Source: a bacterium
Lineage (GTDB): Bacteria; Patescibacteriota; Dojkabacteria; JAKAPS01; JAJZLI01
Assembly (NCBI GenBank): GCA_027459825.1
Contig: DAIDGT010000007.1
Span: 1 to 47,473, forward strand
DNA: 47,473 nt
Direction of reading: 5' to 3'
Of this stretch, positions 1 to 8,163 are shown piece after piece (positions within the stretch are counted from its first letter, which is position 1; the number at the start of each line of letters is the position of its first letter). Position numbers and translations under genes: made by a program. Below the pieces are notes generated by a model, which saw only the letters and a list, made by a program, of their open reading frames with translations, was not told the origin of the DNA and ran no database searches.

Positions 1-2
1 TT

Positions 3-122
3 AAGGTTAAAGATATTGATAAACTTAATAGTATATTAAAAGAAGGAGTAATAAAGTATAATAATTACAGACAACATTATTCTTTAGGAGGTAAAACTTC
101 CACTGAAGTATTAAATGCTTAA
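3..122 (+). mobile_element. C-terminal end of an IS transposase (integrase-core type), cut by the window edge
   Basis: Reading from base 3, this frame encodes about 39 residues including DKLNSILKEG, KYNNYR and HYSLGGKT, then stops at 122. The same residues form the C-terminus of the transposase remnant at 18694-19535 on the other strand (KYNNYRPHHSLGGKTP there), so both belong to one IS family with an rve-type DDE transposase. Everything upstream is off the window, so I cannot tell whether this copy is intact. Its downstream IS end is visible at about 148-175. The YNxxRPHxxLGGKTP ending is typical of IS3/IS481-like transposases, which is family knowledge rather than a search result. Confidence 0.85.
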
Positions 123-147
123 TGAAATAGTGTATTTTAACATAATT

Positions 148-175
148 AGTGCAAAAATTGCTGACACTTCTTTAG
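148..175 (+). repeat. IS terminal repeat (right end of the left-edge copy)
   Basis: The segment AGTGCAAAAATTGCTGACAC plus eight more bases matches the equivalent end of the second IS copy (reverse strand of about 18670-18697) with only a few differences. A related, more diverged inverted copy lies at the far end of that second element (19575-19594). This marks the element boundary. No target-site duplication can be read because the other end of this copy is outside the window. Confidence 0.6.
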
Positions 176-296
176 ATATAGTGGGCTGATGATTTGGAAT
201 TGGAATTTATCGACGAATAGTTCATTTACCTTTACCTCTAATGGCAGTGATGGATATGATTGGGAAGGTGTAAGAACTCTTTTAAAAGGTTTTTAA
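165..296 (+). pseudogene. C-terminal fragment of a chromosomal gene truncated by the IS
   Basis: An open frame runs from the IS end through an ATG at 189 to a stop at 294-296. It reads MIWNWNLSTNSS, then TSNGSDGYDWEGV and ends LLKGF. It is rich in Trp, Asn and Gly, like the C-terminal ends of secreted glycosidases or carbohydrate-binding proteins, and has no start region of its own. The frame continues upstream only into the IS terminal repeat. The simplest reading is that the IS or an associated rearrangement removed the 5' part. The family assignment is a guess from composition. Confidence 0.45.
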
Positions 297-375
297 TAAC
301 TACAGTAAAACATAAACTAGATTCGTGAGTATATTTATTAATTATATTATGGTGGTGATATTGTAATGATATTAT

Positions 376-870
376 TTATAATATTCTATCCACTTTTACT
401 TTTATTTTATTATGAATACAGAATATGTTTTTCTCAGATGTATCATACATGAAGTAAACTTCATTTATATGATCAAATTTGTACGATTGTACTGTATTTA
501 TAATTCTTTTATATGTTTCAAGATATATAGTTGTTAGGTATGGATATGTATTGACTAATAAAAGGATTTTCTTTATTTTATAATTGTTTTCTTGTAATTC
601 TTTCCCTAGTTGTTTATCTGCTTTAATTAGTGAATCTTTAATTGTGGGCAAATTTTTTTGATGAAATAACTTATTATTGGTTATTTGTTTGAGTTCTAAT
701 GCTAGATTAATCTCTTGGAAATGAAAATCATAGAAACCCTCTCGTTCAATTTTTGATTTTTTAAAATTTATTTTTTCTACTATGTGTTTTGGGTAGCAGT
801 AGTATAGAAACTTTTCTGCATCGTGAATTTCGTTATTTAGTTTATCTTTTTCCGCTTCTTCTTTAAGCAT
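376..870 (-). CDS. Hypothetical protein, possibly a degenerate nuclease-like gene
   Basis: This 164-residue soluble, Lys/Glu-rich protein belongs to no family I recognise. Its one notable motif is EINLALELKQI near residue 55, which resembles the (D/E)xK strand of PD-(D/E)xK nucleases; with restriction genes next door this is suggestive but weak. The frame stays open upstream of the ATG at 870, encoding sensible residues (ILNKLSITDSVNRSQLL), back to an in-frame TAA at 931-933. Beyond that stop lies an in-frame ATG at 951 (MEVNPR). Either the gene starts at 870 or at a non-ATG codon, or it is an older gene with a nonsense mutation at codon 7. It lies downstream of vsr on the same strand, separated by about 316 bases. 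Confidence 0.5.
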   Translation of the reverse strand: MLKEEAEKDKLNNEIHDAEKFLYYCYPKHIVEKINFKKSKIEREGFYDFHFQEINLALELKQITNNKLFHQKNLPTIKDSLIKADKQLGKELQENNYKIKKILLLVNTYPYLTTIYLETYKRIINTVQSYKFDHINEVYFMYDTSEKNIFCIHNKIKVKVDRIL

Positions 871-1124
871 TGATAATAGTTGGGATCTATTAACGCTATC
901 TGTGATAGATAATTTATTTAATATAATTTCTTATCTTGGATTGACTTCCATATGCATAACACAATAACTGTATAAATAGTAACATTTTGTTATGTATTTG
1001 TAAATAATATGTTATGTAAATGGGGAGAATTTTACATTGCTCTCTTGTGGTATAACAATATTTTTATAGTCATTTTTTAGTTTTTTATAATATTAAGATC
1101 AGAATATGGAAAAATCTTTTGAGT

Positions 1125-1159
1125 TTTAGCATTATAAAACCTATTGTTGCAATGCTAAA
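1125..1159 (-). terminator. Possible terminator of the dcm-REase-vsr operon
   Basis: A perfect 9-bp inverted repeat, TTTAGCATT / AATGCTAAA, with a 17-nt loop lies 28 nt past the vsr stop. On the minus strand a moderately T-rich stretch follows rather than a clean U-run, so this is a weak intrinsic terminator or a structured end. The rest of the 871-1186 gap is very AT-rich with short GTTATGTA-type repeats and shows no gene. Confidence 0.35.
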
Positions 1160-1186
1160 GGCATTTGTATATTTTGGAGATTATTC

Positions 1187-1612
1187 TTATGAGACAGTGG
1201 CTATTTTGAAATAAGTTTGGTGGATATCTGAAATTATTTTTTTTATTTTATTTTTGTTTTTTATGTCATGTTCCCAGATTCTTATTATTTTCCAGTTAGC
1301 TTTTTTATAATAAAGATTTACAATTTTATCTCTTTTTTTATTTCTTGAGATTTTTGTTTCCCAGTAATTTGTGTTAGAAGATGGCATTCTGAGATGCTTT
1401 AAACATCCATGCCAAAAGCATGAATCGATAAAAATAACAGTTTTGTTTTTCTTGATTATGATATCTGGTTTTCCAAAATAGTTATTATTATTTTTTCTAT
1501 ATCTTATTCCTGCATTCCAAAGAAGTTGTCTGGCAGATTTTTCCAATTTTGTTTCTGCTCTCTTTACTTTTCTCATTATGTTGCTTCTGACAGTTTTACT
1601 TATTGTGTCCAT
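1187..1612 (-). CDS. vsr: Very short patch repair endonuclease (Vsr)
   Basis: Vsr nicks DNA at T:G mismatches created by deamination of 5-methylcytosine and so protects the sites methylated by the linked methyltransferase. At 141 residues the length is normal for the family. Visible motifs are the N-terminal MRKVKRAETKLE helix, GKPDIIIKK (PD-type catalytic strand), IFIDSCFWHGC with the Cys/His pair of the zinc site, the block around MPSSNTNYWETKI, and a C-terminal WKIIRIWEHDI, where many relatives have WEC. The ATG lies inside the end of the restriction endonuclease gene (17-bp overlap), indicating translational coupling. It is the last gene of the three-gene minus-strand restriction-modification operon. 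Confidence 0.93.
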   Translation of the reverse strand: MDTISKTVRSNIMRKVKRAETKLEKSARQLLWNAGIRYRKNNNNYFGKPDIIIKKNKTVIFIDSCFWHGCLKHLRMPSSNTNYWETKISRNKKRDKIVNLYYKKANWKIIRIWEHDIKNKNKIKKIISDIHQTYFKIATVS

Positions 1613-2372
1613 TTAAGGTGGAATTTACTATTTCTGCTGGGTTTATTTTGAATTGCAACATGTTGGCGGTGGGTCTACCATTATCGCCTCCTTTTCGTTG
1701 GACTCCAATTTTACCAATTTTAAGGCCTGTTTGATTTGTTATTCTAACTTCTCCATTTCCATAAAAGTTCATGACTATTGACATTGGCAACAAAGACCAA
1801 ATGTTTGTTTCTTTTATATAAATTAACATCCATGTTGCAGATAGCGCATCTCTTCCTTTAAATATGTCATTTACCACCATAATTTTATTTTCTTTAAAGA
1901 ATTTGACAATTTTGTATCTCATTTTTTCGTCCATTTCATTTAATGACATTCTTCTTGAATCTTTTAATCCAGGTTTGGTGGGGGTTATTTCTCCAGTGAA
2001 TAATTTTAGAGCATTAGAAACGTCTTTTGGCATATCCCAAAGTTCACTATACTTATCTACCCACCTTTTATCTATTTGATTAAAGCCTTTAAGGTTTGTG
2101 ACTAATTTTATGGATATGTTTTCCGCCATGATTGTTTCTTTAAGATAGATGGTGATTTTAACCTGCACATCTGTTTTATATGAATTAGTTATTCTGACAG
2201 CGGTAACCTTTTTTATCTTCTCCAAGCGATAATGCATTATTTCTAACCAATGGCTAGCATCTTTATCTTTCTTCCAATCATTAAATTTCCTTGCCACGTC
2301 ATCTTCGTTTCTGAAACCATTTTTAGCTGTTGAGGAACCTTTTTTTATTAATTTTTCTATATTATTAGACAT
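1596..2372 (-). CDS. Type II restriction endonuclease, partner of Dcm
   Basis: A 258-residue protein sitting one base downstream of the cytosine methyltransferase stop and overlapping vsr, the position of the cognate endonuclease in m5C systems. Near residues 66-90 it has YKTDVQVKI followed by ENISIKLV, consistent with a PD-(D/E)xK core in which D68 and K89 are the likely metal and catalytic residues. The acidic residue just before K89 appears to be Ser, a variation found in some type II enzymes. Other distinctive blocks are GFNQIDKRWVDKY and, near the C-terminus, GVQRKGGDNGRPTANMLQFK. I recognise the overall pattern as a type II endonuclease but cannot name the isoschizomer or recognition site. 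No membrane segment is present. Confidence 0.75.
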   Translation of the reverse strand: MSNNIEKLIKKGSSTAKNGFRNEDDVARKFNDWKKDKDASHWLEIMHYRLEKIKKVTAVRITNSYKTDVQVKITIYLKETIMAENISIKLVTNLKGFNQIDKRWVDKYSELWDMPKDVSNALKLFTGEITPTKPGLKDSRRMSLNEMDEKMRYKIVKFFKENKIMVVNDIFKGRDALSATWMLIYIKETNIWSLLPMSIVMNFYGNGEVRITNQTGLKIGKIGVQRKGGDNGRPTANMLQFKINPAEIVNSTLNGHNK

Positions 2373-2373
2373 T

Positions 2374-3435
2374 TTATATTTCTAAACTTAATTGTTGAGT
2401 TGGAAGAATTATGTTTTTTGTGAAATGAGCTTTGTTTCTAGAGATTAAATTTGGATATGTTTTAATAACATTTTTAAAAATCGCTTTTAGCACAGGCACT
2501 GAAACGCTGTCTCCGAATTGTTTATATGCGATGTTTCTGTTAGGATGGATTATAAAGTTTTCTGGAAAGCCTTGTAGTCTTGCGCATTCTCTTGGAGTTA
2601 GCTTTCTAACTTTTCCATTGACTAGATATGCTCCTGTTTTGCTAGCTGCTCCTCCTCCATATGCGGAGAGAGTTATGCCTGAAGCGTGTATAGAATATAT
2701 TCTTTCTCCTTGTCCCCCCTTGTTTATTGTTCCTATTTGCAAAGGACTTCTTGGGTCAGTGACATTTTTTTTGTTTTCGTAAATATTTATATCTTTTCGA
2801 TTGATATAACATTTGGGATCTACTGATTCTTCTGGCTCAAGAATTTCTTCTATTGTTTTGAATATTCTGATTGGAGCTGGAAAAATAAAGTCTTTCACCT
2901 CTAAATCTTTTCTAAAAGCTATTATATAAACTCTTTCTCTTGCTTGGGGGAGATTATAATCGCTAGATCTAAGAATTTTCATAAAAGACGAGTAGCCTAT
3001 TTCTTTGAGTGTATTTTTTATTACAGTGATTGTATTGCCTTTATTGTGTTTCAATAAATTCTTGACATTTTCTAAGAATAAGATTTTAGGTTGATGGTAT
3101 TTTGCGATTCGGGCTATATCTTTAAATAAGGTGCCTCTTGTGTCATTGAATCCTAATCTTTTTCCTGAAATGCTAAAGGCTTGGCATGGAAAGCCTGCGC
3201 ATAAAACGTCATGGTGAGGAATTCTTTGTTCATTGATTTTTGTTATATCTCCGTGAGGAGTTTCCCAAAAATTAGTTACATATGTTTCTTGTGAATTTTT
3301 GTCCCATTCTGAGCTAAAAACGCATGTTCCTCCAAAATTTTCTAAAGCTATCCTAAACCCGCCTATTCCGGCAAAAAGATCTATAAAGGTAAATTTAGAG
3401 AAATTTTTATTTGTTTTATTTCCCTTTATTTCCAT
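2374..3435 (-). CDS. dcm: DNA (cytosine-5-)-methyltransferase
   Basis: This 353-residue enzyme transfers a methyl group from S-adenosylmethionine to C5 of cytosine within the recognition site of the neighbouring endonuclease. All core motifs are visible in order: motif I FIDLFAGIGGFRIALE (about residues 17-32), motif IV GFPCQAFSISGKR with catalytic Cys84, motif VI FLENVKNL, motif VIII QARERVYI, and motifs IX-X RKLTPRECARLQGFP and YKQFGDSVSVPV. The target-recognition region lies between VIII and IX. The ATG at 3435 has no ribosome-binding site but a TATACT box 6 nt upstream, so the operon mRNA is probably leaderless. Dcm, endonuclease and Vsr form a complete m5C restriction-modification set. 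Confidence 0.95.
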   Translation of the reverse strand: MEIKGNKTNKNFSKFTFIDLFAGIGGFRIALENFGGTCVFSSEWDKNSQETYVTNFWETPHGDITKINEQRIPHHDVLCAGFPCQAFSISGKRLGFNDTRGTLFKDIARIAKYHQPKILFLENVKNLLKHNKGNTITVIKNTLKEIGYSSFMKILRSSDYNLPQARERVYIIAFRKDLEVKDFIFPAPIRIFKTIEEILEPEESVDPKCYINRKDINIYENKKNVTDPRSPLQIGTINKGGQGERIYSIHASGITLSAYGGGAASKTGAYLVNGKVRKLTPRECARLQGFPENFIIHPNRNIAYKQFGDSVSVPVLKAIFKNVIKTYPNLISRNKAHFTKNIILPTQQLSLEI

Positions 3436-3441
3436 AATTCT

Positions 3442-3447
3442 AGTATA
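3442..3447 (-). promoter_or_regulatory. Probable -10 box of the dcm operon
   Basis: Reverse-strand TATACT ends 6 nt before the dcm ATG. Transcription would start at or next to the start codon. No convincing -35 box was found at standard spacing. Confidence 0.45.
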
Positions 3448-3595
3448 TCAAATTTTCAGTTCAATATGTTTTTGTCTACAGAAGATAAAATTAAACAAAA
3501 TATAATAAATGCTTTTAGAGAAATTCCATTTGTCGATTATTTGTTTGATTTGTTATACTCTCTTGGATAATAATTTTAGTTGTGAATATAAATGA

Positions 3596-4291
3596 ATGAT
3601 TAATAAGGTTATATCATATTTAGAAGAGACAAAGTATATTGATAATAACAGTATAGATATTATTAAGTCTTGGTTGAGTAAGAATATGGTTATTGCATAT
3701 GCCATTGAGGGATATATTCGTTCTCATGATCTTACTAAAGTAGAAACCGGCCTAACAAGGCATTACATAATAGATGACTATGCTTTCTCTCATTTTTTAT
3801 TGTTAATAGATACTCTTGCCAAAAGTTTAAGTAAATTTAATTCAAATGGTTCTAGTAACAGAGATAGGTATACACAATTTGTTGAAAAAGCTATTGATGG
3901 TGAAAATTTGGAAGCAATGTGTGATCCTATAACAGTTGATGGGTTTCACTGTTATTGTATTGATTGGGATAGTATAATTCCTCTAAAATCTCGTGGTTGT
4001 AATGGTATAAACAATTGGGATCCTCGAAGTACTTCCCTAGATAATGAGTTTACAAAGAAATGTAAATATAACCGTATGACAAATATGAAGAAATCATTTT
4101 CAAATTTACTGTACCAAATACGATGTACTTTTGTACATGATTCAGTACTTGCCTCTTCAAGTATGGGAATAATAATATATAAGAACAGTTATATTCATTA
4201 TCATTTTGGAGATAATTTCCAGAAATTCTCATTAGGGTTATTAGAAGAATTAATTTTTAAGTATTTTTTTAACCAAGTTATAAAACATTAA
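3596..4291 (+). CDS. HEPN-like protein of unknown function
   Basis: I do not recognise a named family for this 231-residue soluble protein. Close to the C-terminus it carries YQIRCTFVHDS, in which R176 and H181 are spaced exactly as in the R-x4-6-H catalytic motif of HEPN-domain RNases. The flanking helices (KKSFSNLLYQ before, SLGLLEELIFKY after) suit the last two helices of a HEPN bundle, and the long helical N-terminus fits too. It is transcribed divergently from the restriction-modification operon and next to conjugation genes, a typical place for abortive-infection or toxin HEPN proteins. The middle part (residues 108-150) is Cys/Trp-rich and unlike anything I know. An alternative ATG lies 4 bases upstream in another frame and is not used. 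Confidence 0.55.
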   Translation: MINKVISYLEETKYIDNNSIDIIKSWLSKNMVIAYAIEGYIRSHDLTKVETGLTRHYIIDDYAFSHFLLLIDTLAKSLSKFNSNGSSNRDRYTQFVEKAIDGENLEAMCDPITVDGFHCYCIDWDSIIPLKSRGCNGINNWDPRSTSLDNEFTKKCKYNRMTNMKKSFSNLLYQIRCTFVHDSVLASSSMGIIIYKNSYIHYHFGDNFQKFSLGLLEELIFKYFFNQVIKH

Positions 4292-4375
4292 CTAGAATTT
4301 TTATGCAACAAGATTATGCCTCTTATATGAGGAACAAATTTTAAATAATATTTCTTTGAGTAAAACTTTAAAAAA

Positions 4376-4393
4376 GGCCAATTAAGGTTGGCC
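4376..4393 (+). terminator. Intrinsic terminator
   Basis: GGCCAA-TTAAGG-TTGGCC forms a 6-bp stem with a 6-nt loop, preceded by an A-run and followed by AATTTTGTGCTTTT. It lies 84 nt after the HEPN-like gene and should end that transcript. The A-run on the left could also make it work on the other strand. Confidence 0.6.
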
Positions 4394-4519
4394 AATTTTG
4401 TGCTTTTGTAAATATTGATTTATACCTTTAGTACAATATAAATGATAATTTGTATTTTCTTAAAACGGAAAACACTAGTATATCCTTTATATATATAATA
4501 TACTCCCATAAGAGGAAAT

Positions 4520-4540
4520 GACGTCTTTTCTAAAGACGTC
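4520..4540 (+). promoter_or_regulatory. Perfect hairpin or operator just before the VirD4-like gene
   Basis: GACGTCTTT-TCT-AAAGACGTC is a perfect 9-bp inverted repeat with a 3-nt loop ending 13 nt before the ATG at 4554. No T-run follows, so it is not a terminator. The position suits an operator for an unseen regulator or an mRNA hairpin controlling translation of the conjugation genes. A TATAATATAC stretch lies just upstream at about 4494-4503. Confidence 0.5.
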
Positions 4541-4553
4541 TATAACCTGATGT

Positions 4554-7139
4554 ATGTTAAATTCTGTATTGTATATAATTCTAAATTTTAATTTATTAAA
4601 TCTTCTGCCTTTATTTTTTTCTTTTCTTGCTATATACGCCATATATGACATAGTTCGTTATTTTTATTTAAAGAGGTCGTATTTACATAGAAAAAGTGTA
4701 TTTTTAGAGATAATAGCTCCTAAGGTGTCATTAGTATCGTCTGTTGCCACGGATGAATTGTTTACTATGTTGCACGCTATAGGGTCGCAGGATAGAAGTA
4801 AATTTAGTTTTTTGAAATTTGCTCCCAAGGTTATATATTCATTTGAGATGGTATCCACCAGGAAGGGAGGTATTAGATATATAGCTCAAGTTGGTGAGGA
4901 TAAGGAGGATTTAGTAAGAAATATTTTTGTATCTTACATGCCTGGTGTGAAAATTAATAAGATTGAAGATCCTCTGACGAAAGATTTAGAGGGTAGTTAT
5001 AGTTTTGCTGAGATGGGTTTAAAGAATGATTTTTCATTTCCTCTTGATATTAAGACAGATTTTAGCAAGCATGATCCGATATCATATATTACGGGTCATA
5101 TGGCAAAGATAAAGAATAATGAGGAGATTGTATTTGTTCAGCTTATATTATCTCCTGTGTTTGAAAGGACGCGTGGATATATTTCAAGGAAGATAAGAAG
5201 GGTAAGAAATAAGGCTATAAATAGTGAAAGAATTCCTGAGGTATTTACGTCAAGGCCTATCAGTTATATTTATTATTTTCTTTTCTATCTCCCAATTGAG
5301 ATTACTCTTTGGTTACTATTTTGGGTTTTGAATATGTTATTTCTTCCTTTTACATTTGTATTATATGTTGTAACGATAGGTCATTCGAGGATATTTTTAT
5401 TAAATTCTCATAAAAAAGTTAGGTTATCTGATTTGAATGGGAGGGTATATCGTGATATTACGGAAAAATTGAATAAGGAGTTATTTGAAGTTAGTTTGAG
5501 ATTTTATGTTAAGTGTGCTGACATGAAGGAAACGGAGTCTCGTATGAAAGGTTTAGTTTCCTCTCTTGCGACATTTTCAAATGAGCAGTATCAGTCTTTT
5601 GTGTTAAAAGGAATGGGCAGGAGGGGTTTATTAGATATGAAAAATAGGCTTTTATCATTTGGCATAAACCCTGTGCTTTCGGTATCGGAAATTTCCAGTT
5701 TATATCATTTTCCGTATACGCTGACGACTAAAACTGAGGATATTGTGAAGAGCAAATCAAAAGATTTGCCATTAGATTTAAGTGTAAAGAATGAGGATAA
5801 TTTTGACAACGCGTTTGCTATGGGAAGCGACGGGAATAAGGTGGGATTGACAAGAGAGGAGAGGGCGCGTCATGTATACATATTAGGAGCGACGGGAACG
5901 GGTAAGAGCACATTGCTTTTGAATATGATAATGCATGATATTGTGGAGGGGAAAGGTGTTTGCGTTATAGATCCTCATGGTGATTTAGCGGAGGATATTT
6001 TGAAGTATATTCCCAGGGAGAGGGTTCAGGATACGATTTATCTTAATCCGTCAGACATAGTTCATCCTGTAGGGATTAATTTGCTTGAGATTCCCAAGAC
6101 GTTGAATGAGGATGAAATGGCAAGGGAGAAGGATTTGATAGCATCTGGTATGATATCGCTTTTTTCCAGACTTTATCCACCAAGGTTTATGGGTCCTAGG
6201 ATGGAGAATATATTAAGAAATGCGGTTTTAACTGTTTTAGAACTTAAAGACCCCACGTTATTTTTACTACAGAGGATATTGATAGATTCAAAGTATAGAA
6301 AGGTGGTTATTGAAAATTTAAAAGATCCTGTATTAAAACTTTTTTGGACAAAGGAGTTTCAGGGACTGGGGTCATATCAGAAAGCTCAGGCGGTTTCTCC
6401 AATTACGAGTAAGATTGGAAGATTTATAACATCTCCTTATCTTAGGTATATTTTGGGTCAGGCTCATTCTACTATAGATTTTGATAAGGTTATAAATGAG
6501 GGGAAGGTTTTGATTTGTAATTTATCAAAAGGGAGAATTGGAGAGGATGTTTCTGCATTGATTGGAGGGATTGTGACTGCAAAATTTGAACTTAGCGCAT
6601 TTAGGAGGGTGGATATTTTGGAAGAAAAAAGAAAGGATTTTTATATTTTCATTGATGAGTTTCAGAATTTTGCAACGGAGAGTTTTGTTCAAATTTTATC
6701 GGAGGCGAGAAAGTATCATTTGTCTTTAACGCTAGCGCACCAGACAACCGCTCAAGTTGATGATAAAGATCTCTTGAGGGTTATTCTAGCTAATGTAGGA
6801 ACCCTGATAGGTTTTAGGACAGGAAGTGCTCAAGATGAAAATATATTGTTACCCTACTTTGCTCCGGAGGTTTCGACTTTGGATATTTCTAATCTTTCAA
6901 ACCATAAATTTTTCATAAAAATTAACGCGGTATCTCCAAAAGACACATTTTCTGGAGAGACTGTGATGTATAAAGGCAAGGGCAGTAATCTGAAAGATAT
7001 GATTATTAAGGAATCGTTGAGTAGATATACCATAAAGAGGGAGTCTGTTGAGGAGATGATTTCTGAGATTTTTGAAGATGTTCAATATAGGAAGAGAGTA
7101 ATTCCTCAAAAGGAGAGGGATACTATTCTTCCCAGGTAG
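4554..7139 (+). CDS. VirD4/TraG-like conjugative coupling ATPase
   Basis: This 861-residue membrane protein resembles the type IV coupling proteins that bring DNA to a conjugation channel. It has an N-terminal hydrophobic helix (about residues 8-32), a long pair of hydrophobic helices (about 230-278), then the motor domain. Walker A is GATGTGKST at about residues 445-453, followed by CVIDPHGDL, and Walker B is YIFIDEFQNF near residue 700. SEARKYHLSLTLAHQT follows, a typical TraG/TrwB block. C-terminal residues NLSNHKFFIKINAV also fit. The replication-relaxation gene starts 6 nt after its stop, so the two are co-transcribed. This pair is common in Patescibacteria genomes (family knowledge). 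No relaxase or VirB4 is in the window, so the module looks partial. Codons are richer in G than in neighbouring regions. Confidence 0.85.
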   Translation: MLNSVLYIILNFNLLNLLPLFFSFLAIYAIYDIVRYFYLKRSYLHRKSVFLEIIAPKVSLVSSVATDELFTMLHAIGSQDRSKFSFLKFAPKVIYSFEMVSTRKGGIRYIAQVGEDKEDLVRNIFVSYMPGVKINKIEDPLTKDLEGSYSFAEMGLKNDFSFPLDIKTDFSKHDPISYITGHMAKIKNNEEIVFVQLILSPVFERTRGYISRKIRRVRNKAINSERIPEVFTSRPISYIYYFLFYLPIEITLWLLFWVLNMLFLPFTFVLYVVTIGHSRIFLLNSHKKVRLSDLNGRVYRDITEKLNKELFEVSLRFYVKCADMKETESRMKGLVSSLATFSNEQYQSFVLKGMGRRGLLDMKNRLLSFGINPVLSVSEISSLYHFPYTLTTKTEDIVKSKSKDLPLDLSVKNEDNFDNAFAMGSDGNKVGLTREERARHVYILGATGTGKSTLLLNMIMHDIVEGKGVCVIDPHGDLAEDILKYIPRERVQDTIYLNPSDIVHPVGINLLEIPKTLNEDEMAREKDLIASGMISLFSRLYPPRFMGPRMENILRNAVLTVLELKDPTLFLLQRILIDSKYRKVVIENLKDPVLKLFWTKEFQGLGSYQKAQAVSPITSKIGRFITSPYLRYILGQAHSTIDFDKVINEGKVLICNLSKGRIGEDVSALIGGIVTAKFELSAFRRVDILEEKRKDFYIFIDEFQNFATESFVQILSEARKYHLSLTLAHQTTAQVDDKDLLRVILANVGTLIGFRTGSAQDENILLPYFAPEVSTLDISNLSNHKFFIKINAVSPKDTFSGETVMYKGKGSNLKDMIIKESLSRYTIKRESVEEMISEIFEDVQYRKRVIPQKERDTILPR

Positions 7140-7145
7140 TTTTTT

Positions 7146-7946
7146 ATGAAAAATAGTTTAACAAAAAGACAAGTTGAGATATTGAATTTAATTTTCAAGT
7201 TTAGGTTTGTGTCGATTTTGCAGATACAGAGGTTGTTTTCTCACAAGTATAGCAGCAGGATAAATAAATGGATTTTATCTATGATGCAGGAGGGGTATAT
7301 AGGAAGGGTATACGATAGGTATGTTATGAAGGGGAGATTATCTTCTATTTTGTATCTTGATAAAAGGGGTATTGTATATATCAAGAATGAATATATGCTA
7401 AAAGGGAGCGGATATTTTAAGAAATTGTCAAGAGAGGAGAAGGTGTCGTTTGTAACAAAGGATCATTCTTTGAAGACTTTGGATATATATATTTTATTGC
7501 TTGAGTATGCAAATGAGCATGGGCATATTTTAAAGTATTTTTCTAAAGCGGAACTGTCTCAAATGAGTCTTTATAGAGATATAAAGGCAGATGGGTATTT
7601 TATATACGAGACGCATATTGGCAAGAGGGGTGTATTTTTAGAGATTGATCTTGAGAGTGAGTCAAGTAAGACATTTTTAAAAAAGATTAGAAAGTATATA
7701 GATTTCTATTTTACTTTTAAATGGAGTGTTTCCGCTGAGGATATTTTTCCTATAGTTTGTATAATTTGTGTTACACACGCGAGAAAGGTTTTTTTATTAA
7801 ATGAGATTGAGAAAATAATGAGATTGTATGTAGATTTGCTTATTATATTTAAGATTGTCACGTTTAAGGACATTCAGGAAAAGGGTTTTATGTCAGAGAT
7901 TTGGTTAGAGCCGTTTATGTCTAATAGCAAGGTATTTCCTGTATAG
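7146..7946 (+). CDS. Replication-relaxation family protein
   Basis: A 266-residue protein with an N-terminal winged-helix region: LTKRQVEILNLIFKFRFVSILQIQRLF followed by INKWILSMMQEGYIGRVYDR and a YLDKRGIVYI wing. This arrangement is characteristic of the replication-relaxation family (PF13814), linked to plasmid or conjugative-element DNA metabolism. Downstream, HSLKTLDIYILLLEYA and the ADGYF and FLEIDLESESSKTF segments match the family's second half, which resembles a nuclease-like fold. It lies 6 nt after the VirD4-like gene, forming a two-gene operon. The G-rich codon usage matches that gene and differs from the suf genes to the right. Confidence 0.8.
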   Translation: MKNSLTKRQVEILNLIFKFRFVSILQIQRLFSHKYSSRINKWILSMMQEGYIGRVYDRYVMKGRLSSILYLDKRGIVYIKNEYMLKGSGYFKKLSREEKVSFVTKDHSLKTLDIYILLLEYANEHGHILKYFSKAELSQMSLYRDIKADGYFIYETHIGKRGVFLEIDLESESSKTFLKKIRKYIDFYFTFKWSVSAEDIFPIVCIICVTHARKVFLLNEIEKIMRLYVDLLIIFKIVTFKDIQEKGFMSEIWLEPFMSNSKVFPV

Positions 7947-7952
7947 GCATTG

Positions 7953-8052
7953 CATTATTGTAACTCAGAATGGTGCAGTTTATACATTTGGAGATGCTCA
8001 ATATTTGGTGAGTATTGCAAGTGATGGTGTTGTGCCTGTAGCTATAGAATAA
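7953..8052 (+). pseudogene. Gene-end relic
   Basis: Immediately after the island genes an open frame without a start reads IIVTQNGAVYTFGDAQYLVS, then IASDGVVPVAIE and a stop at 8050-8052. The GxVYTFGDAxY pattern is common in repeats of secreted bacterial surface proteins. It looks like the C-terminal end of a lost gene and supports this being the right border of an insertion. Confidence 0.4.
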
Positions 8053-8064
8053 AGAAGATAAAGA

Positions 8065-8163
8065 GATTATCTCGTAGTAGATCGTACAGCTGATTGGAGG
8101 AGTTATAAAGGTAAAGTATTTCCAGGTTTTAACATAGGATGGTGTTCTTTTTTTATAATTTAG
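8065..8163 (+). pseudogene. Second short coding relic
   Basis: A start-less frame reads DYLVVDRTADWRSYKGK, then VFPGFNIGWCSFF and a stop at 8161-8163 that overlaps the end of the Rieske gene on the other strand. It is protein-like in composition but has no start or ribosome-binding site. It may belong to the same disrupted gene as the relic at 7953-8052 through a frameshift. Confidence 0.25.

Noticed and set aside
1-8163. Direct-repeat attachment sites bounding the island
   Set aside because: I looked for matching short sequences next to 165-296 and 7947-8163 and saw nothing convincing by eye; a computed repeat search would be needed.
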